This document shows, in pieces, positions 33,578 to 42,343 of a DNA stretch of 64,000 bases. Made by a program: the position numbers and the translations under genes. The notes under the pieces were generated by a model, which was not told the DNA's origin, did not search any database, and was given only the letters and a program-made list of their open reading frames with translations. Each line of letters begins with the position of its first letter. Positions within the stretch are counted from its first letter, which is position 1. The stretch is from Verrucomicrobiota bacterium (GTDB lineage Bacteria; Verrucomicrobiota; Verrucomicrobiia; Opitutales; Opitutaceae). The stretch spans positions 1 to 64,000 of the forward strand of contig JAFEGO010000054.1 of the NCBI GenBank assembly GCA_018239845.1. Direction: 5' to 3'.

Positions 33578-34239
33578 GACGTTTTCCTCCGTAAAAAACA
33601 TTCGCTGGCCCAGACCGCGCCCAACGCGATCGCCACCGAGATGCCGAGCATGACCAGCGCCTCGTCGTCGCGGCCGAGCTGCACCGAGTGGTAGATTGAG
33701 AGCGCGAGCGTCGCGGTTTTGCCGGGGATGTAGCCCGCCACCATGATCGTCGCGCCAAACTCCCCGAGCGCGCGCGCAAACGCCAGCAGCGCCCCCGCCA
33801 CGAGTCCGCGCCGCGCCAGCGGCAGCGTGACCCGCCAGAACACCCGCCACGGCCCCGCGCCGAGCGTGCGCGCCACCTGCTCCAGCCGCGGGCTCACGCC
33901 TTCGAAGGCCACCCGCGCCGTCCGCACGAGGAGCGGAAACGACATCACCGCCGTCGCGATCACCACCGCGCGCCAGGTAAAAACGATCTCCCACCCCCAC
34001 GTGCGCTCCAGCCAGCCGCCGAGCGGCCCGCGCCGGCCGAGGAATTTCAGGAGCAGCAGTCCCGTCGCCACCGGCGGGATCACGAGCGGCAGGGCGACAA
34101 GCGTTTCCACGAGGGATTTCCCGCGCCACTCCTTCCGGGCGAGCAGCCACGCCAGCGCGATCCCACCCGGCAAAATCACCGCCGTGCTGAGCGCAGCGAC
34201 GCAGACGGTAAACCAGGTGATCTCCCAAATCTCAGCCAT
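33574..34239 (-). CDS. modB: Molybdate ABC transporter permease
   Basis: This 221-residue permease has about five hydrophobic segments. The EAA-type loop reads EQVARTLGAGPWRVFWRVTLPLARRG, followed by LLAFARALGEFGATIMVAG, a signature of molybdate and sulfate permeases. It is the first gene of a two-gene operon with modC. No periplasmic binding protein (ModA) or regulator (ModE) is adjacent. The ATG at 34239 is chosen; a preceding GTG at 34242 is possible. Confidence 0.9.
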   Translation of the reverse strand: MAEIWEITWFTVCVAALSTAVILPGGIALAWLLARKEWRGKSLVETLVALPLVIPPVATGLLLLKFLGRRGPLGGWLERTWGWEIVFTWRAVVIATAVMSFPLLVRTARVAFEGVSPRLEQVARTLGAGPWRVFWRVTLPLARRGLVAGALLAFARALGEFGATIMVAGYIPGKTATLALSIYHSVQLGRDDEALVMLGISVAIALGAVWASECFLRRKTS

Positions 34240-34316
34240 CACCTCCTATTTTCTCCACCCACCCATTCAATGTCCACCCGTTTGACAGCGCTCCGGCGCG
34301 CGCGACAATTTTCCGC

Positions 34317-35645
34317 GTGCTCCGGGCCATCGCCATCGATTTCAATTCCTACTTCGCCTCCGTGGAGCAACAGGAGCGGCCGGAGCTGCGCGGCAAGCCC
34401 GTCATCGTCGTGCCCGTGCTCGCCGAGACCACGGGCTCCATCGCCGTCAGCATCGAGGCGAAGCAGCGCGGCCTCCAGCGCAACGCCCGCGTCTTCGAGG
34501 CGCGCCAGCAATGCCCCGACGTCATCGTCGTCGAATCCCGCCCCGATGTTTACATCCGCTATCACCGGCTGCTGAGGGATATCGTCGATCGCTTCGCCCA
34601 CGTCAAAAAGGTGCAGTCCATCGACGAGTTGGAGTGCGAGCTCTCCGTCGAGTTTCACGAAGATCCCGCCGGAGCCCTCAAGCTCGCCGAGAAAATCCGC
34701 GCCGCCATCATCCGCGAAGCCGGCCCGTGCCTGCGTTGCTCCATCGGCATCGGTCCGAATTGGTTTCTCGCCAAACTCGCCTCCGACCTTGAAAAGCCCG
34801 ACGGCCTTGTGCTCTTCGACGACAAGGATCTCCCGCACGCGCTCATCGCGCGCAACGTACAGCTCGGCGATTTCACCGGCGTCGGGCCCAATATGGTGAA
34901 GCGCCTCGAGGCCGCCGGTCTCACCGATGTCGCCAAGCTCTGGGATGCCGAGTCGGCTTTGCTCCGCCGCGTGTGGGGCAGCGTCGAGGGCGCGCGGTTT
35001 CACAGCTGGCTGCACGGCGGCCTGCAGGAGCGCGAGCCGCCCAAGCACAACACGATCGGCCACAGCCAGGTGCTGTCGCCGGAGAAGCGCAACCCCACCG
35101 ACGCCCTCGCCGTGCTCCACCGCCTCCTGCAAAAAGCCGCGATGCGCCTGCGGCACGAGGGCTTTTACGCCGGCGGGCTCCAGCTCTCCGTCAGCTACCG
35201 CGACGACACCGACTGGAGCGCCGACCTGCAGTTCAACGAGACGCAGGACACGATCCATTTCACCCACGCGCTCAACGAGCTTTGGTCCCGCCGCCCGCGC
35301 GCGCACCAGACGAAGACGCCGATGCACGTCGGCGTGATCCTGCACCGCCTGCTCGCCGCGCACCTGCACACCGCGGATCTTTTCGAGAGCGAAAAAGAGG
35401 CGTCGCGCACGAAGCTCCTCAGCGCCGTGGACACGCTCAACAAGGCCCTCGGCAAAAACTCCGTGTACTTCGGCGGCGCGCACGGCGCCACCGGCTACAC
35501 GCCCATGCGCATCGCCTTCACGCGCATCCCCGAGCCCGAGATCGAGGAGATCGACCCGAGCTTCGGGCGCCGCGTGGCGCCGAAGAAAAAGCCCGCCCCG
35601 CCCCAGCCCGACATCGACGAGTTTCCGCCGGACGGGCCGCAGTAG
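34317..35645 (+). CDS. Y-family DNA polymerase, divergent DinB-like
   Basis: This 442-residue translesion polymerase-like protein has the first catalytic aspartate in AIAIDFNSYFASVEQQERPE. SIDELECELSVEFHED carries the second acidic pair at the place of SIDE in DinB. A helix-hairpin-helix region (FTGVGPNMVKRLEAAGLTDV) and a little-finger region follow. The finger segment TTGSIAVSIEAKQRGLQR differs from the usual YEARKFGV. The tail is proline-rich with no clear clamp-binding peptide. The GTG at 34317 is the start. The polymerase family is clear; the subgroup (DinB or a distinct clade) is not. Confidence 0.85.
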   Translation: MLRAIAIDFNSYFASVEQQERPELRGKPVIVVPVLAETTGSIAVSIEAKQRGLQRNARVFEARQQCPDVIVVESRPDVYIRYHRLLRDIVDRFAHVKKVQSIDELECELSVEFHEDPAGALKLAEKIRAAIIREAGPCLRCSIGIGPNWFLAKLASDLEKPDGLVLFDDKDLPHALIARNVQLGDFTGVGPNMVKRLEAAGLTDVAKLWDAESALLRRVWGSVEGARFHSWLHGGLQEREPPKHNTIGHSQVLSPEKRNPTDALAVLHRLLQKAAMRLRHEGFYAGGLQLSVSYRDDTDWSADLQFNETQDTIHFTHALNELWSRRPRAHQTKTPMHVGVILHRLLAAHLHTADLFESEKEASRTKLLSAVDTLNKALGKNSVYFGGAHGATGYTPMRIAFTRIPEPEIEEIDPSFGRRVAPKKKPAPPQPDIDEFPPDGPQ

Positions 35646-35655
35646 TTTTTATCCG

Positions 35656-37461
35656 TTAGAAAAACAGCGGCACAATTTCCATCTGCGGCACGGTCACGAG
35701 GCCCTTGTCGGTGATGCGGATCTCCGGGATCACCGAGAGCGGGATGAGGTTGAAACCCATGTAGGGCAGCGTGCAGCCCGCGGCGGTCCATGCGGCCTTG
35801 AGCGCCGTCGATTCCGCGGCGACCACCGTGGCGCGCTTGTCCGAGAGCAGGCCGGCCACGGGCAGCGCGACCTGCGCGACGACCTTGCCGTCGCGCACCA
35901 CGCACACACCGCCACGCATGGCCTTGATCGTCTTCAGCGCCAGCTGCAGGTCCGCCTCGTTGGTGCCGGCGAGGATGATGTTGTGCGCGTCGTGGCCCAC
36001 CGAGCTGCCGACCGCACCCGCCTTGAGATTGAAATCCTTGAGCAGCCCGTGCGCGACCGCGCCCGACTTCCCGTGCCGCTCGACCACCGTGACAAAACAC
36101 AGCCCGTGCCGCGCCAGCACGTCCGGCCAGGACTCGCCCGGCGCGGGGGCCAGCGCCACCTGGTCGTGAAAGAGCAAAATGCCCGGCAGCTCCGTGCGGA
36201 TGACGTTCGCCGTGACCGGCCCCGTGGGCAGTGCGGGCGTGAGCCGGAGTTTTGGCGCGACCTTCACCGTCTGGTAGGCGGCGCGGGGATATTTGTAGCG
36301 CTTCGAGAGGGCACGGTCCAGCAACGGCGTGATCCGCCGGCCCTCGACCACGAGTTCGCCGCCGTACCAGGTGTTCTGCGGCACGAGGTCGTCGTTGAGC
36401 AGCACGATGTCGGCGCGGCGCGCGGGCGCGAGGCCGCCGATCTCGCCGTCCTGCGCGTATCGGGTAGCCGGATGCAGCGAACCCATGCTCCAGGCCGTGA
36501 CGGGCTTCATGCCGTGCTTCACCGCCTCGCGCGTCACCCAGTCCAGGCCGAAGAGAAACAGGTCGTCCGCATCGCGGTCGTCGGTGCACACGCACACGCG
36601 CTTGGGGTTCGCGCCCAGCTCCGTGACCGTCTTGATCGCCAGCGGCAGCGAGTGCCACGGCGTGGTCGGCGGGCCGCCGCGGAGGAAGATCCACAGGCCG
36701 TTTTCCAGAAAATCATCCGCGATCTCCCGGTCGATCGACTCGTGCGTGTCGGTGATGCCGCTGGCCGCGCCCGCCGCCACGAACTCGCGGCCGTAGATGT
36801 GGCCCGACACCGGCCGGCCGCGCTTGAGCGCCTCCGCGAGCACGCCGTGGCTGCGTTTGTCGCCCAGCGCCACCTGCACGAAGTCCATTTTCTCGCCGAG
36901 TGCCACGGCCTCCGGCCAGCGGTCGAAAATACGCCCGACCTTCGCCGGCGTCAGGTCGCCTCCCGCCGTCTCGAAATGAGCCGAGGTCGCCGGCACCGTG
37001 CTCGGCACGGTGAGGAAGATATTGAGCGGCGCCTGCCGCGCATCGCGCAGCATCCACTCGATGCCGGCGGCATCGCAGACATTGCCGATTTCGTGGCTAT
37101 CGCAAAATATTGTAGTCGTTCCATTTAATAACGCCCCCTCGGCATACGCACAGGCCGTCATCATCGAGCTCTCGATGTGGATGTGCGGATCGACGAGCCC
37201 CGGCGCCAGCACCCCGCCGCGGGCGTCATAAACCACCGGTTTCCCTTTGGCCGCGGCCTTGAAGGTCCCCGCCGGCTTCACCGCCGCGATGCGCCCGGAT
37301 TTCACCCAGACCTCGCGGTCCGCATGGATGCGCTCCGTGTAGGTCGAGAGCACCCGCGCCCCGGTGATGACGAGGTCGGGCGCCTCCCGCCCCATGGCCA
37401 CGGCAGCCAGCGAACGGGTGACACGATGCAGGGGCGGGACGGAAAAGCGGGTCAGCGGCAT
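35656..37461 (-). CDS. ade: Adenine deaminase
   Basis: This 601-residue member of the amidohydrolase superfamily converts adenine to hypoxanthine. It shows [20 protein letters not shown] (metal-binding HxH), [34 protein letters not shown], and the C-terminal domain with [19 protein letters not shown]. The length and order match bacterial Ade. The ATG at 37461 gives a typical N-terminus; a longer frame to 37488 is possible. It converges with the polymerase gene and is divergent from rpmH. Confidence 0.94.
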   Translation of the reverse strand: MPLTRFSVPPLHRVTRSLAAVAMGREAPDLVITGARVLSTYTERIHADREVWVKSGRIAAVKPAGTFKAAAKGKPVVYDARGGVLAPGLVDPHIHIESSMMTACAYAEGALLNGTTTIFCDSHEIGNVCDAAGIEWMLRDARQAPLNIFLTVPSTVPATSAHFETAGGDLTPAKVGRIFDRWPEAVALGEKMDFVQVALGDKRSHGVLAEALKRGRPVSGHIYGREFVAAGAASGITDTHESIDREIADDFLENGLWIFLRGGPPTTPWHSLPLAIKTVTELGANPKRVCVCTDDRDADDLFLFGLDWVTREAVKHGMKPVTAWSMGSLHPATRYAQDGEIGGLAPARRADIVLLNDDLVPQNTWYGGELVVEGRRITPLLDRALSKRYKYPRAAYQTVKVAPKLRLTPALPTGPVTANVIRTELPGILLFHDQVALAPAPGESWPDVLARHGLCFVTVVERHGKSGAVAHGLLKDFNLKAGAVGSSVGHDAHNIILAGTNEADLQLALKTIKAMRGGVCVVRDGKVVAQVALPVAGLLSDKRATVVAAESTALKAAWTAAGCTLPYMGFNLIPLSVIPEIRITDKGLVTVPQMEIVPLFF

Positions 37462-37539
37462 ACCCGCTTTTAGCAGGCCCGATACCAACGGCCGGGAAAA
37501 TCGCGCCCCACCCCGTTAGCATTACCCAATTAACCACCC

Positions 37540-37569
37540 TTGACACACCCCGGCCAGTCAGGCTTTGTT
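37540..37569 (+). promoter_or_regulatory. Candidate rpmH promoter
   Basis: TTGACA at 37540-37545 matches a -35 box; TTTGTT at 37564-37569 is a weak -10 with an 18-base spacer. The rpmH start is 24 bases further on. Confidence 0.4.
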
Positions 37570-37592
37570 AACCCTCTTTTTCTCAGAAAGTC

Positions 37593-37730
37593 ATGCAACC
37601 TACATTCCGCCCACATCGTAAGAAGCGCGCCCGCAAGATTGGTTACCGTGCCCGTATGGCCACCAAGGGCGGCCGCAAAGTCATCAAATCTCGCCGTCTC
37701 AAAGGCCGTAAGCGCCTGACGGTCGTCTGA
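37593..37730 (+). CDS. rpmH: 50S ribosomal protein L34
   Basis: This 45-residue protein reads [20 protein letters not shown] and continues through [12 protein letters not shown] and RKRLTVV. This is the invariant L34 pattern, although it is shorter than many gene-finder cutoffs. It heads the conserved rpmH-rnpA-yidD-yidC block and lies 26 bases before rnpA. It is part of the large ribosomal subunit. Confidence 0.98.
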   Translation: MQPTFRPHRKKRARKIGYRARMATKGGRKVIKSRRLKGRKRLTVV

Positions 37731-37756
37731 TTCGACCCGCTTCCTCCCGCGCACCC

Positions 37757-38113
37757 ATGCGCTTCCGCCCTGAGCAGCACCTCCGCCGCCAGAGCGATTT
37801 TCTCGCCGTCCGGGAGAAAGGCCGCCGCCTGAACTGCGGCGCCTTCCTCCTTTCCTACGTGGCCCGCGAGCCCGCTTCCGCGGTCCGTCGCGTCGGCTTC
37901 GTCGCCTCGACCTCCGCTGTCGGCGGTGCTGTCGAGCGCAACCGCGCCCGGCGCCGCCTGCGCGCCCTTTTCCGCCAGCACCAGGCCGCCCTGCCGCCCG
38001 GCATCGATCTCGTCATCGTCGCCCGCGCCGCGGTCAACCGGCTGCCTTTCGCCGAGCTCGCGCAAAAATTCACCGCGGCCTGCCGCCAGCTCGCCCCTGC
38101 CGCCGATGCCTGA
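37757..38113 (+). CDS. rnpA: Ribonuclease P protein component
   Basis: This 118-residue protein has the N-terminal [20 protein letters not shown] region. The RNR-type motif reads [20 protein letters not shown] (RNxxKR consensus), followed by [15 protein letters not shown]. It supplies the protein subunit that helps the RNase P RNA mature tRNA 5' ends. It lies directly after rpmH, as usual, and overlaps yidD by eight bases. Confidence 0.96.
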   Translation: MRFRPEQHLRRQSDFLAVREKGRRLNCGAFLLSYVAREPASAVRRVGFVASTSAVGGAVERNRARRRLRALFRQHQAALPPGIDLVIVARAAVNRLPFAELAQKFTAACRQLAPAADA

Positions 38114-38429
38114 GCGAGCCTCCCTTTTCCGCCGCGCCGGGCAGCTGCCCGCGCGCGCCCTCCTCGGGTTGATCTGGCTCTACCAGAAGACCCTTTCGCC
38201 CGCCCTGCCCGCCCTCTTCGGCCCCGGCTGCGGCTGTCGTTTCGCCCCGACCTGCTCCCACTACGCCGCGGACGCCGTGCGTACCCACGGCGCCATCACC
38301 GGTTCCTGGCTCGCCCTCCGCCGCCTCGCGAAGTGCAGCCCCTTGCATCCCGGCGGCTTCGATCCCGTGCCGCCCCGCGCCAAACCTTCCTGCTTCAGCG
38401 TCGCCAAGGCCATCCCGGCCAAAGGCTGA
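38106..38429 (+). CDS. yidD: Membrane protein insertion efficiency factor YidD
   Basis: This 107-residue protein contains [20 protein letters not shown] and the conserved [20 protein letters not shown] and [14 protein letters not shown], the YidD signature with its cysteines. It is thought to aid YidC/Sec-dependent insertion at the inner membrane. The ATG at 38106 overlaps the rnpA stop. Confidence 0.95.
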   Translation: MPERASLFRRAGQLPARALLGLIWLYQKTLSPALPALFGPGCGCRFAPTCSHYAADAVRTHGAITGSWLALRRLAKCSPLHPGGFDPVPPRAKPSCFSVAKAIPAKG

Positions 38430-38455
38430 ACCCTCCGCCCTTAATCTCCTTTTTC

Positions 38456-40255
38456 ATGGATAAGAAAAACACCACGATCGGCGTCATCCTGCTCCTCGCA
38501 GGCATTGCCGGCCTCTTTTACTCCGCCAAGCAACAGGCCTCGCGCCCGGTCCCGCCGCCTGCGGCCACCGCTTCCTCCACGCCCGCTTCCGTCGCTCCGG
38601 CCGCCGCCGGCACCGCCACCCCGGCCCAGGCCGTCGCCGATGTCCCGCCGCCGGCCAACGCCGCGTTCGCTTCGATTGCCAAGGCTCCCGCCGCCGGCAC
38701 CGTCACCACCCTCAGTAACGATGTCATCGCGGTGAATTTCACCAGCGACGGCGGCTCGATCCGCGACATCGCCCTGAAGCATTTCCCCGCCACGCTCGGC
38801 GGCCACACGCCCATTGTCCTCAATGAGCTCCACGCCGACCCGATGCTCGGCTTCGTGGACCTCCCCGGCCTCGACCGCCGCACGCCCTACGAGCTCGTCT
38901 CCGCCACCGCCACCGAGGTCGTTTATCGCGCGACGTTCAACCACGCCATCGAGGTCACCCGCCGCTACACCCTCACCGCCCCGGGCGACAAGAGCAACGA
39001 CCCCTACCAGATCCGCCACGAGACCACCTTCCGCAATCTCACCGCCGCGCCCGCCGCCTTCCCGCGCTTCGAGCTCAGCCTCGGCACGGCCGCCCCGGTC
39101 GATGAGCACGACCTCGGCACCCAGCTCACCTCGGGCCATTCCAACGGCGAGGACCACACCTTCACGGCCCGCAACAAGCTCGAGGCCAGCGGCGGCTTCC
39201 TCGGCATGGGCGCCCATGGCGAACAGTCCTCCATCACCGCGCCCGGCCCCATCGTCTGGGCCTCCACGACGAACCGTTTCTTCGCCACCATCCTCACGCC
39301 CGACGAGCCCGCCGCCGGCACCGTCACGCGCCGCGTGAAGATCTTCCCCGACCAGCCCGACACGAACCACAACGCCTTCGGCCTCGCCGAGGCCACGCAG
39401 TTCGACCTGAAGACCCTCCCCGCCCACGGCACCGCCAAGGTCGGGCTCAACTTCTACGCCGGCCCCAAGGAGTACAGCCGCCTCTCCCAGTCCGACTACT
39501 TCAAGGCCAACCAGGACAAGGTCATGCAGTTCGGCTTCTTCAAGTGGTTCAGCCAGCTGCTCCTCGTCCTGATGACGTGGATGCACCATCTCGTCCCCAA
39601 CTGGGGTGTCGCGATCATCCTCACCACGCTCTCGCTGAAGATCGTCTTCCTGCCCCTCACGCTCAAGGCCTCCAAGTCCATGAAGCGCATGGCCAAGCTC
39701 GCGCCCGAGATGACGGCCCTCCGTGAGAAATTCAAGGACAACCCCGCCAAGCAGCAGACCGCCCTCATGGAGCTCTACAAGGCCCACAAGATCAACCCGC
39801 TCGGCGGCTGTATCCCCATGCTCCTGCCGCTGCCGTTCTTCTTCGGCTTCTTCCAGATGCTGCAGGGCACCTCCGAGCTGCGCTTCGCGCCATTCCTCTG
39901 GGTGCACGATCTCGCGGCGACCGACACCGTGACCCATCTCTTCGGCTTCCCGATCAACGTCCTCCCGATTCTGTTCACGGCGGTCACCTTCGTGCAGATG
40001 CACATCACGCCGACGCCGAACATGGACAACGCGCAGGCCAAGATGATGAAGTTCATGCCGCTCATCTTCCTCGTCTTCTATTACAGCATGCCGGCGGCCC
40101 TCTCGCTCTACTCGGCCGTCAACGGTCTCTTCACCATCGGCCAGCAGATCATCATCAACCGCATGAAGGATGACGGCGATCCCATCCATGCCGCGCCTGC
40201 GGCCGGTCCCGGCGGCAAGCCCATCAAGAACGTCACCCCCCCGAAAAAGAAGTAA
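38456..40255 (+). CDS. yidC: Membrane protein insertase
   Basis: This 599-residue protein has an N-terminal membrane anchor (NTTIGVILLLAGIAGLFYSA) and a large periplasmic beta domain (about 90-370). The conserved insertase core includes LTLKASKSMKRMAKLAPEMT and LYKAHKINPLGGCIPMLLPL, and the C-terminal helices end LSLYSAVNGLFTIGQQIII. The order of the Gram-negative YidC is preserved. The ATG at 38456 begins the anchor and is 26 bases after yidD. A 12-base terminator hairpin follows. Confidence 0.96.
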   Translation: MDKKNTTIGVILLLAGIAGLFYSAKQQASRPVPPPAATASSTPASVAPAAAGTATPAQAVADVPPPANAAFASIAKAPAAGTVTTLSNDVIAVNFTSDGGSIRDIALKHFPATLGGHTPIVLNELHADPMLGFVDLPGLDRRTPYELVSATATEVVYRATFNHAIEVTRRYTLTAPGDKSNDPYQIRHETTFRNLTAAPAAFPRFELSLGTAAPVDEHDLGTQLTSGHSNGEDHTFTARNKLEASGGFLGMGAHGEQSSITAPGPIVWASTTNRFFATILTPDEPAAGTVTRRVKIFPDQPDTNHNAFGLAEATQFDLKTLPAHGTAKVGLNFYAGPKEYSRLSQSDYFKANQDKVMQFGFFKWFSQLLLVLMTWMHHLVPNWGVAIILTTLSLKIVFLPLTLKASKSMKRMAKLAPEMTALREKFKDNPAKQQTALMELYKAHKINPLGGCIPMLLPLPFFFGFFQMLQGTSELRFAPFLWVHDLAATDTVTHLFGFPINVLPILFTAVTFVQMHITPTPNMDNAQAKMMKFMPLIFLVFYYSMPAALSLYSAVNGLFTIGQQIIINRMKDDGDPIHAAPAAGPGGKPIKNVTPPKKK

Positions 40256-40276
40256 CGGTAACGGCGGCCTTTACCT

Positions 40277-40305
40277 GAAAACCGCGGCCTCCCGCCGCGG
40301 TTTTC
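40277..40305 (+). terminator. Intrinsic terminator after yidC
   Basis: A perfect 12-base stem, gaaaaccgcggc with gccgcggttttc, and a loop of ctccc lie 21 bases after the yidC stop. The T-run is the descending arm's tttt. Confidence 0.75.
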
Positions 40306-40321
40306 TCGCGTACCGCCGTGC

Positions 40322-40341
40322 GTCATCCGCCGCCGGATGAC
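40322..40341 (+). promoter_or_regulatory. Perfect hairpin upstream of metX
   Basis: gtcatccg-ccgc-cggatgac, an 8-base stem, lies 57 bases before the metX start. It does not match any S-adenosylmethionine riboswitch consensus I can recall. It might be part of a leader regulating methionine synthesis. Confidence 0.35.
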
Positions 40342-40398
40342 AAACCCCGCCCTTGTCTCCGCGGTGCTTCCGGGCGACCTTGCCGCTCCCGCTTCCGT

Positions 40399-41601
40399 AT
40401 GACTGACGAAATCGATACGCCGCCCGCTCCCGGGCCCGCCGCCACGCCGCGCCACCTCGCGCCCGGCGAGGTCGGGCTCGTCACGCCGCGCGATTTTGTC
40501 CACCCGGAGCCCTTCCGTTTCAGCAGCGGCCAGACGCTCCCCGGCTTCACCCTCCGCTACGAGACCTACGGCACGCTGGGCGTCACGCGCGACAACGCCG
40601 TGCTCATCTGCCACGCCCTGAGCGGCGACCACCACTGCGCCGGCCACCACACCCCCGAGGACCGCAAGCCCGGCTGGTGGAACAATCTCATCGGCCCCGG
40701 CAAGGCCGTCGATACCAACCGCTTCTTCGTCGTCTGCGCCAACGTCCTCGGCGGCTGCCAAGGCTCCACCGGCCCCACCTCGCTCGACCCCGCGACCGGC
40801 CGGCCTTACGGCGTCGCCTTCCCCTTCGTCACCATCCACGACATGGTGCACGCGCAGAAACTCCTGCTCAACCACCTCGGCGTCGCCTCCCTCCACGCCG
40901 TCATCGGCGGCTCGATGGGCGGCATGCAGGCCCTCCAGTTTTCCATTTCCTACCCGGCCTTCACCCGCCGTGTCCTCGCCATGGCCACGACGTCGCGCGA
41001 GGGCGCGCAGGCCATCGCCTTCAACGAGGTCGGCCGCCAGGCCATCATGCAGGACCGCGACTGGAACAACGGCGACTACCCCAAGGGCGGCGGTCCCCGC
41101 ACCGGCCTGGCCATCGCGCGCATGATGGCGCACATCACCTACGTCTCCGACGCCAGCATGGACCGCAAGTTCGGCCGCCGCAAAAAGGACGGCGCCAACG
41201 GCAACGGCTACACCTTCGGCACGCAGTTCGAGGTCGAGGGCTACCTGCGCCACCAGGGCCAGGCCTTCATCAACCGCTTCGACGCCAACTCGTACCTCTA
41301 CATCACGCGCGCGCTCGACCACTTCGACCTCGCGCAGGCCTACGGCTCGCTCGAGGCCGCCTTCGCCGCCGTGCAGGCCGAGACGCTCGTCGTCGGCTTC
41401 ACCAGCGACTGGCTCTTCCCGCCCGAGCAGAACCGCACCATCGCCCACGCCCTGCTCCGCGCCGGCAAGCGCGCCAGCTACGCCGAGCTCACCACCGACC
41501 TCGGCCACGACTCCTTCCTTCTCGAGTCCGAGGAGCTCTACAACCTCGTCCGCGGCTTCCTCGACCGCAGCGATCCGCCCGTCTTCGACTTCAGCATATG
41601 A
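40399..41601 (+). CDS. metX: Homoserine O-acetyltransferase
   Basis: This 400-residue alpha/beta hydrolase-fold enzyme acetylates homoserine in methionine synthesis. It has ICHALSGDHHCAGHH, NVLGGCQGSTGPTSLDPATG, the nucleophile elbow AVIGGSMGGMQALQF with the catalytic serine, and the late Asp and His in VGFTSDWLFPP and LGHDSFLL. The start ATG at 40399 is chosen because earlier in-frame codons are not conserved. The stop overlaps the metW start as ATGA, the usual metXW arrangement. Confidence 0.95.
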   Translation: MTDEIDTPPAPGPAATPRHLAPGEVGLVTPRDFVHPEPFRFSSGQTLPGFTLRYETYGTLGVTRDNAVLICHALSGDHHCAGHHTPEDRKPGWWNNLIGPGKAVDTNRFFVVCANVLGGCQGSTGPTSLDPATGRPYGVAFPFVTIHDMVHAQKLLLNHLGVASLHAVIGGSMGGMQALQFSISYPAFTRRVLAMATTSREGAQAIAFNEVGRQAIMQDRDWNNGDYPKGGGPRTGLAIARMMAHITYVSDASMDRKFGRRKKDGANGNGYTFGTQFEVEGYLRHQGQAFINRFDANSYLYITRALDHFDLAQAYGSLEAAFAAVQAETLVVGFTSDWLFPPEQNRTIAHALLRAGKRASYAELTTDLGHDSFLLESEELYNLVRGFLDRSDPPVFDFSI

Positions 41602-42203
41602 GCCCCCAGGTCGAAAAACGCACGGTGGACATGCAGATCATCGGGGAGTGGGTCGAGCCCGGCGCCAAGGTCCTCGACCTCGGCTGCGGCCGCGGCGCGC
41701 TGCTCGACTACCTCGTGCAGACCAAGGATGTCTCCGCCGTCGGCGTGGACCTCAGCTTCAGCCGGATCACCGCCTGCGTGACGCGCGGCCTCTCCGCCTA
41801 CCAGGGCGACATGCACGCGTTCATGCGCGAGTTTCCCGACCGCCATTTTGATCGCGTGATCTGCTCCCGCACCGTGCAGGAGCTCGACGATCCCACTGCC
41901 GTCATCCTCGAGGCCCTGCGCGTCGGCCGCGCCGTGACGGTCGGCTTCGTGAACCATGGTTTTTGGAAAAACCGCGTCGATGCCCTCCTCCGCGGCCGCA
42001 AGGTCCGCAACGAGGTGTACACGACGGAGTGGTTCGAGAGCCGCCCCGCGAATCCGCTCACGATCGCGGACTTCGAGAATTTCTGCGCCGTGAAGGGCAT
42101 CCGCGTCGCCCGCCGCGTACATCTCAGCGGCAACTGGCGCACCCCCCGCGTGGTGCTCCCCAATCTCCTCGCCGGCTACGCCCTCTACGACCTCACGAAG
42201 TGA
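41598..42203 (+). CDS. metW: Methionine biosynthesis protein MetW
   Basis: This 201-residue methyltransferase-fold protein has the SAM motif WVEPGAKVLDLGCGRGALLD. VGVDLSFSRITACVTRGL and HFDRVICSRTVQEL follow, with the tail LPNLLAGYALYDLTK. MetW is co-encoded with MetX and activates it; its exact role is not settled. The four-base overlap implies translational coupling. The longer open frame upstream is a shadow of metX. Confidence 0.95.
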   Translation: MSPQVEKRTVDMQIIGEWVEPGAKVLDLGCGRGALLDYLVQTKDVSAVGVDLSFSRITACVTRGLSAYQGDMHAFMREFPDRHFDRVICSRTVQELDDPTAVILEALRVGRAVTVGFVNHGFWKNRVDALLRGRKVRNEVYTTEWFESRPANPLTIADFENFCAVKGIRVARRVHLSGNWRTPRVVLPNLLAGYALYDLTK

Positions 42204-42222
42204 GGCTTTTTAAGGCTTTTTA

Positions 42223-42289
42223 TTTACACCAAGGCCGCAAAGAGAGCAAAGAACCGGAAACTTCGCGGCCTTTGCGCCCTTGGTGTAAA
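42223..42289. repeat. Palindromic intergenic element, family E
   Basis: Arms tttacaccaaggccgcaaag (42223-42242) and ctttgcgcccttggtgtaaa (42270-42289) pair with few mismatches around a roughly 27-base spacer. It lies between the convergent metW and prmB genes and probably doubles as a terminator. Confidence 0.75.
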
Positions 42290-42343
42290 AAATTCGGGCA
42301 GGCTTCTCCGTTCCCTCCGTTTCCTCCTGTAAAATAGCCAGCC

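Noticed and set aside
32870-34228. 452-residue reading of the modC frame
   Set aside because: The first part is a shadow of modB; the coupled GTG start at 33577 gives a normal ATPase.
37462-37757. oriC near rpmH
   Set aside because: The rpmH-rnpA-yidD-yidC block is often near the origin, but there is no dnaA gene or cluster of DnaA boxes in the gap on inspection.
38441-40189. 582-residue minus-strand ORF over yidC
   Set aside because: Antisense to yidC, with glycine- and glutamate-rich low complexity.
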